Assembly (NCBI RefSeq): GCF_009665255.1 | Contig: NZ_CP035687.1 | Coordinates: 620,001 to 684,000 of the forward strand | Direction: 5' to 3' | Source: Vibrio metoecus | GTDB lineage: Bacteria > Pseudomonadota > Gammaproteobacteria > Enterobacterales > Vibrionaceae | Length of the DNA: 64,000 nt | Shown: positions 16,782-26,116 of the stretch, in pieces | Layout: each line of letters begins with the position of its first letter | Numbering within the stretch: position 1 is the stretch's first letter | The notes under the pieces: model-generated | The model's database searches: none | Seen by the model: only the letters and a program-made list of their open reading frames with translations | Told to the model about the DNA's origin: nothing | Made by a program: the position numbers and the translations under genes

Positions 16782-18623
16782 ATGACTAACAGTCAATTGG
16801 TAGCAGAAAAACTGAGTCTGGACGCCATACATCATTTCAGCATGCTTTGTGGTCCAGAGTTGCTTTCGCAAGTGACTCAGTTCCTACATAAAACCTTTAA
16901 TAGCCACAGCTCAATGGTCATTGAATTGGATAAAATGCGTTATAAAGCTCACAACTTGTGCTGTGCCAGTATTGAACCAAGCAGTTTAGAACAACATTAC
17001 GAGCTGCAAGGCACCCCCTGTGAACAGGTAGGATTACAGCAACAGCCTTATTGTATTTTCACAAACAAAGTGGCGGAGCTCTTTCCATCAGACACCTATT
17101 TGGTCGAAAACAATATTGAAGCGTATTTAGGGATCCCGATTTATTTTTCGAGTGGTGAAAACTACGGGGTTCTGATCTCGACGTTTACTCGCCCACTAGA
17201 AGATTTTGCCAACCTCGTTTTAATCCACCAAATTTTGGCACAGATGATCGCCCATGATTTGGAATGCAAACAAATGGCAGCGCGGTCCCAGAGTTTGGTT
17301 AATCAATTACGCCATGAAATTTCTCACGACAACTTAACCGGACTAATGAACCGCAATGATTTGGCCGATAAACTCGATGCCTTGATCCAACGTGGACAAC
17401 ACCATTTCACTTTGGCGTTTCTCGATATTGATGAGTTCCGTTCAATCAACGACTTATACGGACATTTTCTCGGTGATGCTGTACTCAAATTTGTCGCCAG
17501 CGCGATAGAGCAAGCGTTACCTGAGGAACAGCACGCGTTTAGAATCGCCGCGGACGAGTTCGCGTTTCTGACCACCGATCATGAGCCGATGAAAATCTGC
17601 CAAACCATCCTCAATAAGCTCTCACAAGACTATGTTGATCAAGATCGGCGAATTAAAGTCAGCGTCAGCATTGGTATTGCCAAATACAGCGGAGAACGGC
17701 TCACAGCTGATCAAATCCTGTTCAATGCTAGCTTAGCCTTGGAAGAGTGCAAACGTAACCACAACACGCATATCCGGTTTTATGATACGTTGCTGAGCAA
17801 CCAGTATTACCGACGCACACAAATTATCGATGCTCTGCGCAGCGAATTGAGTAAACCTATTCATCAGACCGAGTTGTATGTGGTTGTGCAACCGATTGTG
17901 AAAAGAAACCAACAGAAATGGGACTATTTTGAAATTTTGACGCGCTGGAAAAGCAGCTCACTGGGTTTTGTCACTCCTCTTGAATTTATCGAGGCAGCAG
18001 AGCAATCTGGCCTGATCATCGAGTTGGGTGAACGTATTTTGGAGCTCGCTTGCATCGCAAAAATGGAGTTAGAACATGGACTAGAGCGAAAAGTGCACCT
18101 CAGCATCAACTGCTCTGCCGATGAACTGACCAATTCCAATCGCTATCTTGAACACTTATTAAAATCGATCCAAACCTATGGCTTCCAACCCACAGAATTC
18201 ACCATAGAACTGACTGAAACTGTCCTACTTTCCAAAGCAGCCGAAGTATGCAGTGTGTTAACAGTATTGCGTGAACTAGGCTTTAGAATTGCCTTGGATG
18301 ACTTTGGCACTGGTTATTCAAGCTTGAATTACATTCATAGCTACCCGATTGACTGCATCAAAATCGATGCGGCGTTTGTGCGTAACTTACTCACCAACCA
18401 AACTTCCGAAAGCATCGTATGGCTAATCATTCAGCTCGCGAACCAACTCAAACTCGACCTAGTGGCAGAAGGGGTAGAGAACCAACAAGCCTTAGATAAG
18501 CTTTACCAAATGGGCTGTGAGCAAATACAAGGCTATTACTTTAGTAAACCCGACTTACCCAGTGTCATGGTCGAACGGCAGTTACCTTCAACCCAGCAAA
18601 CTCCGGCCAACCCGAATCACTAA
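16782..18623 (+). CDS. GAF + degenerate GGDEF + EAL protein (probable c-di-GMP phosphodiesterase)
   Basis: The 613-residue cytoplasmic protein has no membrane segments. About residues 20-165 look like a GAF sensor, 180-345 form a GGDEF domain and 365-605 an EAL domain. The GGDEF motif is degenerate (RIAADEFAFL, about 256), so cyclase activity is doubtful. The EAL domain keeps the expected residues: EILTR, SINCS, IELTET, DDFGTGYSS, CIKID, AEGVEN and QGYYF. This argues for phosphodiesterase activity, possibly tuned by the inactive GGDEF. The leader carries an inverted repeat, TCACCGCGA/TCGCGGTGA (16688-16696 and 16733-16741). From gene order it corresponds to the VCA0080 region. Confidence 0.88.
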   Translation: MTNSQLVAEKLSLDAIHHFSMLCGPELLSQVTQFLHKTFNSHSSMVIELDKMRYKAHNLCCASIEPSSLEQHYELQGTPCEQVGLQQQPYCIFTNKVAELFPSDTYLVENNIEAYLGIPIYFSSGENYGVLISTFTRPLEDFANLVLIHQILAQMIAHDLECKQMAARSQSLVNQLRHEISHDNLTGLMNRNDLADKLDALIQRGQHHFTLAFLDIDEFRSINDLYGHFLGDAVLKFVASAIEQALPEEQHAFRIAADEFAFLTTDHEPMKICQTILNKLSQDYVDQDRRIKVSVSIGIAKYSGERLTADQILFNASLALEECKRNHNTHIRFYDTLLSNQYYRRTQIIDALRSELSKPIHQTELYVVVQPIVKRNQQKWDYFEILTRWKSSSLGFVTPLEFIEAAEQSGLIIELGERILELACIAKMELEHGLERKVHLSINCSADELTNSNRYLEHLLKSIQTYGFQPTEFTIELTETVLLSKAAEVCSVLTVLRELGFRIALDDFGTGYSSLNYIHSYPIDCIKIDAAFVRNLLTNQTSESIVWLIIQLANQLKLDLVAEGVENQQALDKLYQMGCEQIQGYYFSKPDLPSVMVERQLPSTQQTPANPNH

Positions 18624-18632
18624 GATGCAGAA

Positions 18633-18663
18633 ACAACAAAGCCCCTAAGAGGGGCTTTGTTGT
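18633..18663. terminator. Bidirectional terminator between c-di-GMP gene and shyA
   Basis: A 14-bp stem (ACAACAAAGCCCCT and complement) sits between convergent genes. Confidence 0.85.
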
Positions 18664-18675
18664 GAAAGCTTGGTG

Positions 18676-19968
18676 CTATTGCGCAGCAAGCATGCTTTCT
18701 TGACGAGCGAGCATCTGATCGAGCTCTTTACGTTTCGCGATAAATTGTGCCATCTCTTTCTTTGGCACCGAACTCGCCATCGGAATATTCGCTTTCATCG
18801 CATTCACCGCACGACCACGTACGATTAACTCATAATGCAAATGAGGACCGGTCACACGACCTGTATTACCCGATAAACCAATGCGCTGCCCACGGGATAC
18901 CTTTTGCCCTTTCTTGACCAATATTTTGCTCAAGTGCAGGTAACGAGTCATGTAGGTGCTGCCATGCTGAATCACCACATAGTTGCCCGCATAAGGGTGG
19001 TTACGAGTCATCACAACCACGCCATCACCCGATGTGTACACTGGGGTACCAATTGGCATCGCAAAGTCGGTACCGTTGTGTGGTGCAACCCGCTTGGTTA
19101 CTGGATGAAAACGTTTTGGATCGAAATTTGACGAAATACGCCATTTACTATCAACCGGATAACGCTGGAAAGCGCGCTGTAAGCTATCACCATTCTTATC
19201 GTAGTATTGGCCATCTTGGTGCAGATACGCTGTGATTTCTTTACCACGATTAAAAATCTTGATCGCCTGAATTTCAGAGTTACCTGTGAGTTTTTCACCC
19301 ACAAACTGACGTGACAGCACGACCTCAAAACGATCACCACGACGCAAGTCGCGGCCAAAATTAATTTTATCTTTCAGCAGAGTAACGATTTGATCAACGT
19401 CTGCCGTGCCGAGACCAGCGCGGTTTGCTGAGAGAGAAAAACTACCATCCACTTCACCGATCAGCGGTTCAACTTTCCACGTGCCGGGAATTTTCCGCTC
19501 TTCAAACTCATAGCTGCCATCGTTAAGGCGGGTGTATACCGCACGATCGACAAGGCTAAACTCAAGCTCCATTTTAGATAGCGTATTATCACTGCCTTTC
19601 CAAAAACGCAGCACGTTGCCAGGTCTTAGCGTATCAAGAGCCAGATAGTTTAAATCCGTCTCCATGATCTTCATCAGTTCAGTGTAAGGAAACCCAAGCT
19701 GGCTAAAAATCGTGCTTAGATTATCGCCCGGTTTGATTTCATATTCATAATCTGGGTACCCCACTTTCACCACGTCTGAATGTTCAGCAGACGAAAATTG
19801 CACGACCGGTGAGTCAGGCAGAGACAACTCAATACGCTGTTGCCGTATTGGACTGTTGAGCGAAGACGAGATCGCAGCCACAGCCAAAAGCGGCAAACCT
19901 ACCAGTGTCGCTTTCTTTCGCATTGAAAGCTCAGAAAACCGCAAAACAATAGATTTATGTATCACCAA
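18676..19968 (-). CDS. shyA: Peptidoglycan D,D-endopeptidase ShyA (LysM + M23)
   Basis: This 430-residue periplasmic zinc metallopeptidase cleaves cross-links so that new peptidoglycan can be inserted. In order: a membrane signal/anchor (about 16-38), a LysM-like domain 1 (YEIKPGDNLSTIF, about 75-120), a middle domain, and the M23 domain (about 290-385) with H297, D301, H376 and H378 (HNGTDFAMP; GPHLHYE). Literature numbering of V. cholerae ShyA (E103 and L109 in domain 1, H376) fits only if the start is TTG 19968, which supports that start over ATG 19923. ShyA is kept closed by its domain 1 until activated. Confidence 0.95.
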   Translation of the reverse strand: MVIHKSIVLRFSELSMRKKATLVGLPLLAVAAISSSLNSPIRQQRIELSLPDSPVVQFSSAEHSDVVKVGYPDYEYEIKPGDNLSTIFSQLGFPYTELMKIMETDLNYLALDTLRPGNVLRFWKGSDNTLSKMELEFSLVDRAVYTRLNDGSYEFEERKIPGTWKVEPLIGEVDGSFSLSANRAGLGTADVDQIVTLLKDKINFGRDLRRGDRFEVVLSRQFVGEKLTGNSEIQAIKIFNRGKEITAYLHQDGQYYDKNGDSLQRAFQRYPVDSKWRISSNFDPKRFHPVTKRVAPHNGTDFAMPIGTPVYTSGDGVVVMTRNHPYAGNYVVIQHGSTYMTRYLHLSKILVKKGQKVSRGQRIGLSGNTGRVTGPHLHYELIVRGRAVNAMKANIPMASSVPKKEMAQFIAKRKELDQMLARQESMLAAQ

Positions 19969-20051
19969 TTTACCTGTGGAAAAAAGTCAGAACTCGGCCA
20001 AGAGTAAGGGTTTCAGCGCAGCTTGTCACCTACGCTTTCGTCAATTTAAAG

Positions 20052-20074
20052 CAAAAAGGCACGTATGTGCCTTT
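20052..20074 (-). terminator. Terminator of the CBM48 gene (minus strand)
   Basis: AAAGGCAC / GTGCCTTT with a 4-base loop; on the minus strand it is followed by TTTTTGC. Confidence 0.75.
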
Positions 20075-20155
20075 CAAAAATATAAGATTTAGTGTGTCAG
20101 CAGCAACTTAGTTCTTTGTGATTTTTTGAGCTTTCGCGCAAAAATGCTACCGAAA

Positions 20156-20455
20156 TCACTGATAGGTGGTGAGCAAGCAGTTCTCTTCCCCAAAACCATT
20201 CTCGATGTACTGATCGGCATCTGGGTCATTTACCCATTGCTGCTGATCAAGCAAATAACGGAATTGAAATTCGCTGTCTTTCGGCAAGCGCGTTTTAAAT
20301 TTGAAGGTGCTCGATTTAGCGACTTTTTTCATTGGCTCTGGCTGCCAACCTAAAAAATCCGCCACGATCGCCACTTCAGATGCCGCTTGTGGTGCATCGC
20401 ATTCAAAAGTGACTTCCACTTCATCTTTTGTTTTAAGGAACTTCTTGTTAATCAT
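20156..20455 (-). CDS. Small CBM48 / isoamylase early-set domain protein
   Basis: The 99-residue protein consists of one glycogen-binding-like beta-sandwich (AMPK-beta / isoamylase N-terminal type). Signs are VTFECDAPQAASEVAIVADFLGW (about 16-38), KKVAKSSTFKFKTRLPKDSEFQFRYLL and WVNDPDADQYIENGFG. It has no catalytic domain, so it may bind glycogen or act as a regulator; this is inference. ATG 20455 has GGAG upstream; ATG 20467 is less likely. Confidence 0.85.
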   Translation of the reverse strand: MINKKFLKTKDEVEVTFECDAPQAASEVAIVADFLGWQPEPMKKVAKSSTFKFKTRLPKDSEFQFRYLLDQQQWVNDPDADQYIENGFGEENCLLTTYQ

Positions 20456-20784
20456 GTCAAACTCCATCTTCGAACAAAAAACAACCAACTCAAGGCATGA
20501 TAGGTAATTTATTCCTTATACTCAACCTAACTATCATTCAATTAAACGCATAATCTATGCGCCAAGGGGAACTAAGGTTTTCCGCATGAAATCCTAATTA
20601 ACGCCGCCAACCGAGATTAACCTGAGGTTAACGAAAGTTAATCATATGAAATTAAAAGATTAATTTTATCAACACTTCACCACTAACCTCTTTTATCTTG
20701 CGGGAAGTATCCCTTTACAGCCTATAAAATGAGCGTAGAATCCACGGCGTTTTCATTTCCCTATTTTTGCTAAGGTGATCAATT
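20456..20784. other. Control region between CBM48 gene and SulP transporter
   Basis: No gene seen in these 329 bases. They contain a perfect interrupted palindrome TTAACCT-G-AGGTTAA (20617-20631), an AT-rich inverted repeat AAATTAA/TTAATTT near 20650-20668, and a possible TATAAA at about 20725 for the SulP promoter. Confidence 0.45.
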
Positions 20785-22461
20785 ATGTTTGCCATCTATG
20801 AATCCTATAAAGCCGGTCAGTTGCAACCCAAGCACTGGGTCAACAACATTACAGCGGGGTTGATAGTTGGGGTGGTTGCTCTGCCGTTGGCTATGGCATT
20901 TGCTATTGCTTCCGGCGTAAAACCAGAACAAGGAATTTATACCGCTATCATCGCGGGGATCATTGTTTCCCTGTTTGGTGGTTCACGCGTACAAATCGCC
21001 GGCCCAACCGGCGCGTTTATTGTTATTCTTGCCGGCATTGTCGCTGAACACGGTATTGCCGGATTACAGATCGCGACCATTATGGCAGGCTTTATTCTGG
21101 TCATTCTTGGTTTGGCTCGCTTAGGTAGCATCATCCGTTATATTCCTGATCCAGTTATCGTGGGCTTTACTTCAGGAATTGGTGTGATCATTTGGGTCGG
21201 TCAGTGGCGCGATTTCTTCGGTTTACCTGAAATCAAAGGTGAACATTTCCACCAGAAATTAATCGCGATTTTCCACGCATTCCCACAATTCCACCTCACG
21301 ACAACCTTGCTAGCGCTTTTATCTCTGGCCTTGGTTATTTTCGGTCCTAAAATTCCGAAACTGTCCAAGATTCCGGGGCCGTTGTTGGCGTTAGTTGTTG
21401 TAACCTCACTGCAATATGTGATTGGATTTGAAGGGGTAAGAACCATTGGTTCTGCGTTTGGAGGAATCCCTCAAGGCTTGCCTGAGTTTGCCTTGCCGGA
21501 TTTAAGCCTAAGTCAGATGATTCAGCTGATTGGTCCCGCTTTTGCCATTGCAATGCTGGGCGCAATCGAATCTTTACTTTCAGCAGTCGTAGCCGATGGT
21601 ATGGCAGGCACGAAGCACAATTCTAACCAAGAGTTGGTCGGCCAAGGCATCGCTAACATTATTACACCGTTATTCGGTGGCATTGCGGCAACCGGCGCAA
21701 TTGCGCGTACAGCGACCAACATTCGTAACGGTGGCAACAGCCCTATTGCAGGGGTTATGCACGCACTGACATTAGTGATCATTCTGCTGGTTTTAGCGCC
21801 CCTTGCCGTCAATATTCCTCTAGCCACCCTCAGTGCAATTCTGTTTGTCGTGGCGTGGAATATGAGTGAAGCCCCTCACTTCGTACAACTGGCCAAACGC
21901 GCCCCACGTGCTGATGTCGCGATTCTCTTGCTCACTTTTGGTTTGACGGTCTTCGCCGATCTCGTGGTAGCGGTCAATATCGGGGTGATCATCGCGATGC
22001 TGCATTTCGTGAAACGTATGGCTTCAAGTGTCGAAGTCAAAGCGAACGGTTCACAAGATATGAGCTATGAACTCGCCCAACAAGGCAGAAGCGCGTTGCC
22101 TCGTGAATTAGCGGTTTACGCATTAGAAGGACCTTTCTTCTTTGCCGCTGCTGAGACTTTCGAACGAGTGATGAGTAGCATTCAGGAAACGCCGCACATT
22201 CTGATCCTACGTTTAAAATGGGTGCCATTTATGGATATTACAGGCATTCAAACACTGGAAGAGATCATTCAAAGCTTCCACAAGCGTGGTATTAAAGTGC
22301 TGATTTCAGGGGCGAACCCACGCGTTTCGCAGAAGTTGATTAAAGCGGGTATCGTCGATTTAGTGGGAAAAAACAATGTTTACCCCGTTTTTGAAAGCGC
22401 ACTCCACGCTGCGTTAACGGAAATTGACGTAACAGCTCCCGTTGAAACTCAGCACGGCTGA
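20785..22461 (+). CDS. SulP/SLC26-family anion transporter with STAS domain
   Basis: The 558-residue protein has a large membrane domain (about 20-410) with the SulP signature region QGIYTAIIAGIIVSLFGGSRVQIAGPTGA (residues about 50-78) and a cytoplasmic STAS domain (about 440-545: LAVYALEGPFFFAAAETF, LRLKWVPFMDITGIQTLEE). SulP proteins carry sulfate, bicarbonate or dicarboxylates by proton or sodium coupling. Which anion is used here cannot be told. It is monocistronic, with its own terminator. Confidence 0.9.
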   Translation: MFAIYESYKAGQLQPKHWVNNITAGLIVGVVALPLAMAFAIASGVKPEQGIYTAIIAGIIVSLFGGSRVQIAGPTGAFIVILAGIVAEHGIAGLQIATIMAGFILVILGLARLGSIIRYIPDPVIVGFTSGIGVIIWVGQWRDFFGLPEIKGEHFHQKLIAIFHAFPQFHLTTTLLALLSLALVIFGPKIPKLSKIPGPLLALVVVTSLQYVIGFEGVRTIGSAFGGIPQGLPEFALPDLSLSQMIQLIGPAFAIAMLGAIESLLSAVVADGMAGTKHNSNQELVGQGIANIITPLFGGIAATGAIARTATNIRNGGNSPIAGVMHALTLVIILLVLAPLAVNIPLATLSAILFVVAWNMSEAPHFVQLAKRAPRADVAILLLTFGLTVFADLVVAVNIGVIIAMLHFVKRMASSVEVKANGSQDMSYELAQQGRSALPRELAVYALEGPFFFAAAETFERVMSSIQETPHILILRLKWVPFMDITGIQTLEEIIQSFHKRGIKVLISGANPRVSQKLIKAGIVDLVGKNNVYPVFESALHAALTEIDVTAPVETQHG

Positions 22462-22491
22462 GTCAAACGCTAACGCACCGATTAATGGTTA

Positions 22492-22523
22492 AACGCCCCC
22501 TGCATGCAGGGGGCGTTTTTTTA
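22492..22523 (+). terminator. Terminator after SulP gene
   Basis: A perfect 13-bp stem AACGCCCCCTGCA/TGCAGGGGGCGTT without a separate loop base is followed by TTTTTTT. Confidence 0.92.
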
Positions 22524-22826
22524 TCTTTATGCTTTCGATTCGCATATCTTCGCGGTTCAACGTCTTCATCCTCGCCATTTCACCGATGATACATTTAACA
22601 ATAAATATACAAAACTCCGTCATTATTTGAAACATCAGGAAATTAATTTGAATGCATACCCAAAATAATTGAATAGTATTGCGAACGGTGTGAAAAATAG
22701 CTATTCTTGCGCCCGCTGAATCAATCAGGATGATCAGTGAATTTTTATGCCATGGAAGGGTGAGAAAGACCGAACCGCGCGTCTGAAGGACGCAGTCGTC
22801 AATGCAGTAATGATAGAGATAAACCC
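22524..22826 (+). promoter_or_regulatory. Long leader region of the YjiH-type gene
   Basis: 303 bases without a gene. ATACCCAAAATAATTG at 22656-22671 resembles the left end of the Vibrio intergenic repeat seen at 7685. A pairable GAATAG (22671-22676) / CTATTC segment follows, then a small hairpin GCGTC-TGAAG-GACGC (22779-22793) about 35 bases before the start codon. It may be a structured 5-prime UTR, but no known riboswitch consensus is recognised. Confidence 0.35.
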
Positions 22827-24203
22827 ATGCAAGATAACGCGCAAACCCTAGAGCCGCCAGTAAAGAGCCATTCTGCTAATCTGTGGATGTTCCTGATCCC
22901 TTCTTTGATCGGGCTTTTCCTGTTTATGGCGCCCATCAGTTACGATGGTGCCTTGACTATTCCTGTAGCCGTATTAGCCAAGTCAGTCCAAGCTTTATTG
23001 GGTGATTCTCTGGTCACCGTCGTCACGGTAATTATTGCGTTTATGTCTGTCGCTTCTTTAGTGACAAAATTATTCCAACCAAGCGGGATCATGAGCCGCC
23101 CTTTCCTAAACAGTTTGCTCAATCCTTCTTGGCTTTGGCTAACCGTGCGCATTATTGGTGGTGCAGCAGTCATCATGACCTTCTTTCAAATCGGTCCGAA
23201 AGCGATCTGGGAAGAAAACACCGGCGGATTAGTGTTACAAGGTTTGCTCCCTACGCTCTTTTCAGTGTTTATCTTTGCCGGCTTACTACTGCCGTTGCTG
23301 CTCAATTTCGGTTTGTTAGAACTGTTTGGTAGCCTGCTGAGCAAAGTGATGCGCCCTGTTTTTAACTTGCCTGGCCGCAGCGCAATTGACTGTATGGCAT
23401 CTTGGCTTGGTGATGGTAGCGTGGGGATCCTGCTCACCAGTAAGCAATACGAAGAAAAGTTTTATACGCAGCGTGAAGCCGCGGTAGTAGGTACCACTTT
23501 CTCTGCGGTTTCAATTACTTTTAGCTTAGTGGTGATTGCTCAAGTTGAGCTGGAGCACCTGTTCTTACCTTTCTATGGTGCGGTCTGTTTAGCGGGCTTT
23601 GTGGCTGCGGTCGTTATCCCTCGCCTACCCCCACTGTCATGGAAGAAAGATACCTACATCGATGGCACTAAGCCACACCCAGATGCCGATGCGATCCCTG
23701 AAGGTCATACCGCTTTTTCTTGGGGCATGGAACTGGCGCTAGCAAAAGCAGCAAAAGTCAGCTCAGTCAAATCGGTGATTGCTGAAGGTGTGCGTAATGC
23801 TGTCGATATGGTATTTGGCGTGCTGCCTGTAGTGATGGGCCTTGGTACGATTGCGCTCGTGATTGCGGAGTACACTTCTGTATTCTCTCTGTTAGGTCAG
23901 CCTTTCATTCCATTCTTAGAATTGCTAGGAGTGCCTGAAGCGGTGGCGGCATCAAAAACGATTGTGGTCGGTTTTGCTGATATGTTTATCCCAGCCATTT
24001 TAGCTGCGTCTATCGATAATGAGATGACTCGCTTTGTAATTGCCGCAATGTCGGTCACTCAGTTGATCTACATGTCTGAGGTCGGTGCTCTACTGCTGGG
24101 TAGCCGCATTCCGGTCAATATCGCCGAGCTGTTTGTCATCTTCATTTTGCGCACTCTCATCACTTTACCCGTCATTACTGCGGTAGCACATTTACTGTTC
24201 TAA
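22827..24203 (+). CDS. YjiH-family membrane protein with nucleoside-recognition (Gate) domains
   Basis: The 458-residue inner-membrane protein has about ten to twelve helices and two Gate-domain halves. Clues are GDGSVGILLTSKQYEEKFYTQREAAVVGTTFSAVSIT (about 196-232), in the first half, and VVGFADMFIPAILAASIDNEMTRF in the second, resembling COG3314/YjiH. The family is probably a carrier; its substrate is not established. ATG 22827 has GAGATAAA upstream. Monocistronic. Confidence 0.82.
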   Translation: MQDNAQTLEPPVKSHSANLWMFLIPSLIGLFLFMAPISYDGALTIPVAVLAKSVQALLGDSLVTVVTVIIAFMSVASLVTKLFQPSGIMSRPFLNSLLNPSWLWLTVRIIGGAAVIMTFFQIGPKAIWEENTGGLVLQGLLPTLFSVFIFAGLLLPLLLNFGLLELFGSLLSKVMRPVFNLPGRSAIDCMASWLGDGSVGILLTSKQYEEKFYTQREAAVVGTTFSAVSITFSLVVIAQVELEHLFLPFYGAVCLAGFVAAVVIPRLPPLSWKKDTYIDGTKPHPDADAIPEGHTAFSWGMELALAKAAKVSSVKSVIAEGVRNAVDMVFGVLPVVMGLGTIALVIAEYTSVFSLLGQPFIPFLELLGVPEAVAASKTIVVGFADMFIPAILAASIDNEMTRFVIAAMSVTQLIYMSEVGALLLGSRIPVNIAELFVIFILRTLITLPVITAVAHLLF

Positions 24204-24220
24204 CCCGTCTCTTTATTAAG

Positions 24221-24246
24221 AAGCGCTGCCAATGCAGCGCTTTTAT
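24221..24246 (+). terminator. Terminator after YjiH-type gene
   Basis: AAGCGCTGC / GCAGCGCTT with a 4-base loop is followed by TTATTATT. The rest of the gap (to 24503) holds a palindrome GGTTA-T-TAACC (24344-24354) and presumably the promoter of the cdgA operon; I see nothing else there. Confidence 0.8.
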
Positions 24247-24503
24247 TATTTCAAGTCTCACTATTGAGTCTTTTTATCATCAATTTTATTAATATCAGTG
24301 ATTTTCATATCATCCAACTCCGCCTATAATTCAACCAAATAATGGTTATTAACCCATCGTGTTGTCATAGCACTAGCGCTCAACGTTGCTAACCCATCAG
24401 CAACTCAGGTTGAAATGGCACGCGACAAATATCACTCCCATTGTCCAAACGTTGGTATGGATAAGCATCGGGAGTTCTGTCAAACAGCACGGAATAAAGA
24501 ATC

Positions 24504-24971
24504 ATGAGATGGATGTGGCTGATATTGACCTTATTGTGCAGTTCTTTTGCTTATTCGTCGGAAATTTCGATACAGATTGCAAATGAGCAACCTAAGGTTT
24601 TTTCGCTCAAGCAGTTAAGCACAGATTTACCTAAGGTTTCTTTCTCTACTCAACTACCCTGGCTACAAGGTGAGCATAACTATACGGGTTTCAGGGTGAA
24701 TGACCTTCTTGAATATTTGCAACAAGATCAAGTCAGTTCTGTCACTTTTATGGCACTCAATGACTATGCTGCTAATATTTCATTAGCAGACATCCAGCAA
24801 TACAATCCTATCGTGGCTTATTATATGGATGGGACAGAAATGAAGATCCGTAATAAAGGACCATTTTGGTTGGTGTACAACCTAAACAACAACCCGAAGC
24901 TGAACAATCCCATTTACTATAACCATATGGTTTGGCAGATAAGTCATATTCTGATTCATAAGAAGCCATGA
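24504..24971 (+). CDS. Exported protein resembling an oxidoreductase molybdopterin-binding fold, coupled to cdgA
   Basis: The 155-residue protein has a signal peptide (MRWMWLILTLLCSSFAYS, cleavage near 19). The mature part resembles the molybdopterin-binding/sulfite-oxidase-type fold: FRVNDLLEYLQQDQVSSVTFMALNDYAANISL (about 71-102), then YNPIVAYYMDGTEMKIRNKGPFWLVYNL. It lacks the cofactor-binding cysteine region of true oxidoreductases. Its stop overlaps the start of the diguanylate cyclase (ATGA), so the two are translationally coupled. It probably feeds a periplasmic signal to CdgA; this is inference. Confidence 0.72.
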   Translation: MRWMWLILTLLCSSFAYSSEISIQIANEQPKVFSLKQLSTDLPKVSFSTQLPWLQGEHNYTGFRVNDLLEYLQQDQVSSVTFMALNDYAANISLADIQQYNPIVAYYMDGTEMKIRNKGPFWLVYNLNNNPKLNNPIYYNHMVWQISHILIHKKP

Positions 24972-26068
24972 ACACACAGACCCAGAAAACGCTACACCCC
25001 TTGATTCTGCACGCTAAGACGCTATTGATCGTCATGTCGGCGATCCTAATTCTGGCTAATTTGTATTTACTCAATACCACTCGTGATTTATCTAAATCCT
25101 ATTCTTCGCAGACGAATCAAGCGATATGGTTTTTATTTCAACTCAATAAAGAGTTTACGGAGATGCTTTCGCTATCCCCTTATCTATTGAACTCAAATAG
25201 CAATCGCCAACAGGTGATGGTGAAATATGAGCTGACATGGAGCCGCTTTGATCTCATTCTTAGTAGCCCAGAAGCCGACGGCATCATCGGAATGCCTAGC
25301 ACTCGTGACTATTTCCAAGCGGCTTTTGCACGTTTTCAACAGCTTGAGCCTTTACTGTTGGCAGCGAAGGATCCCGATAGCTTACAAACTTTTATTTTAG
25401 CGGCCGAGCAGGAATTCGATATTTTCATCCAGTTTATTAACCGTACTTTTGGGGTGCAAAGCCCTTTGTATATGGAGCAGAAAGAACAGGTCAATTACCT
25501 CAGCCGCATCCAATTTATGCTAATGCTATTGATGTTTGGTTGTGTGGGATTGGTGAGTTTTATTTTGCACAAAGAGTCCGAATTCCATCGTATTTTAGCC
25601 CTAACCGATCCACTCACTGGGCTGGAAAACCGGACGGCGATGTTTAGCGAATTAGAACGCTCCCGCCGTAGCGGTGGATTTTCGCTGTTTCTACTCGACC
25701 TTAATGGTTTTAAACAGATTAATGATACCTATGGTCACCAAATGGGTGATGCGGTGCTTAAGCAAGTTGCCTATCGTTTAAATCATTCAATTCCGGCGTT
25801 TGATTACCGAGTTTTTCGAATGGGAGGCGACGAATTTGCTTTGATCTTCAGTAGCATCAACACCACAGAGCAAATGATGATGCAGCGCATGATAAAAGAG
25901 TGCTTTGAACAAGAGTTTGAGTTAAATGACTCTTTACGCGCCAGACTGAGCACTAGCGTGGGTGTCAGCACTTACCCGCTCGATACCACCAACCTAAGTC
26001 AGCTGATTTTTTTAGCCGATAAAAACATGTATGAGATGAAGTTTCTACAAAAAAGCCCCTCATCGTGA
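24968..26068 (+). CDS. cdgA: Membrane diguanylate cyclase CdgA (GGDEF)
   Basis: The 366-residue inner-membrane protein has TM1 at about 17-37, a periplasmic helical sensor (about 38-180), TM2 (about 181-202) and a GGDEF domain (about 210-360) with the intact active site RMGGDEFALIF (about 285). The residues where an I-site RxxD would stand are AFDY, so product feedback inhibition is probably absent. Signatures LTDPLTGLENRTAMF and YGHQMGDAVLKQVA are present. CdgA in V. cholerae is a known diguanylate cyclase in the biofilm network (VCA0074 by memory). Its stop codon lies in the terminator stem. Confidence 0.87.
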   Translation: MNTQTQKTLHPLILHAKTLLIVMSAILILANLYLLNTTRDLSKSYSSQTNQAIWFLFQLNKEFTEMLSLSPYLLNSNSNRQQVMVKYELTWSRFDLILSSPEADGIIGMPSTRDYFQAAFARFQQLEPLLLAAKDPDSLQTFILAAEQEFDIFIQFINRTFGVQSPLYMEQKEQVNYLSRIQFMLMLLMFGCVGLVSFILHKESEFHRILALTDPLTGLENRTAMFSELERSRRSGGFSLFLLDLNGFKQINDTYGHQMGDAVLKQVAYRLNHSIPAFDYRVFRMGGDEFALIFSSINTTEQMMMQRMIKECFEQEFELNDSLRARLSTSVGVSTYPLDTTNLSQLIFLADKNMYEMKFLQKSPSS

Positions 26069-26078
26069 GGGGCAAAAT
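26055..26078. terminator. Bidirectional terminator between cdgA and pstB
   Basis: GCCCCTCA-TCG-TGAGGGGC, with AAAA before and AAAATTT after. It contains the cdgA stop codon. Confidence 0.8.
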
Positions 26079-26116
26079 TTACCATCGCTTATAGTTATAA
26101 TTCCATCAAATAAGGC

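Noticed and set aside
22656..22826. Known riboswitch (glycine, guanidine, GEMM/c-di-GMP) in the YjiH-type leader
   Set aside because: The core motifs of these classes are absent; only a weak 5-bp hairpin is seen.
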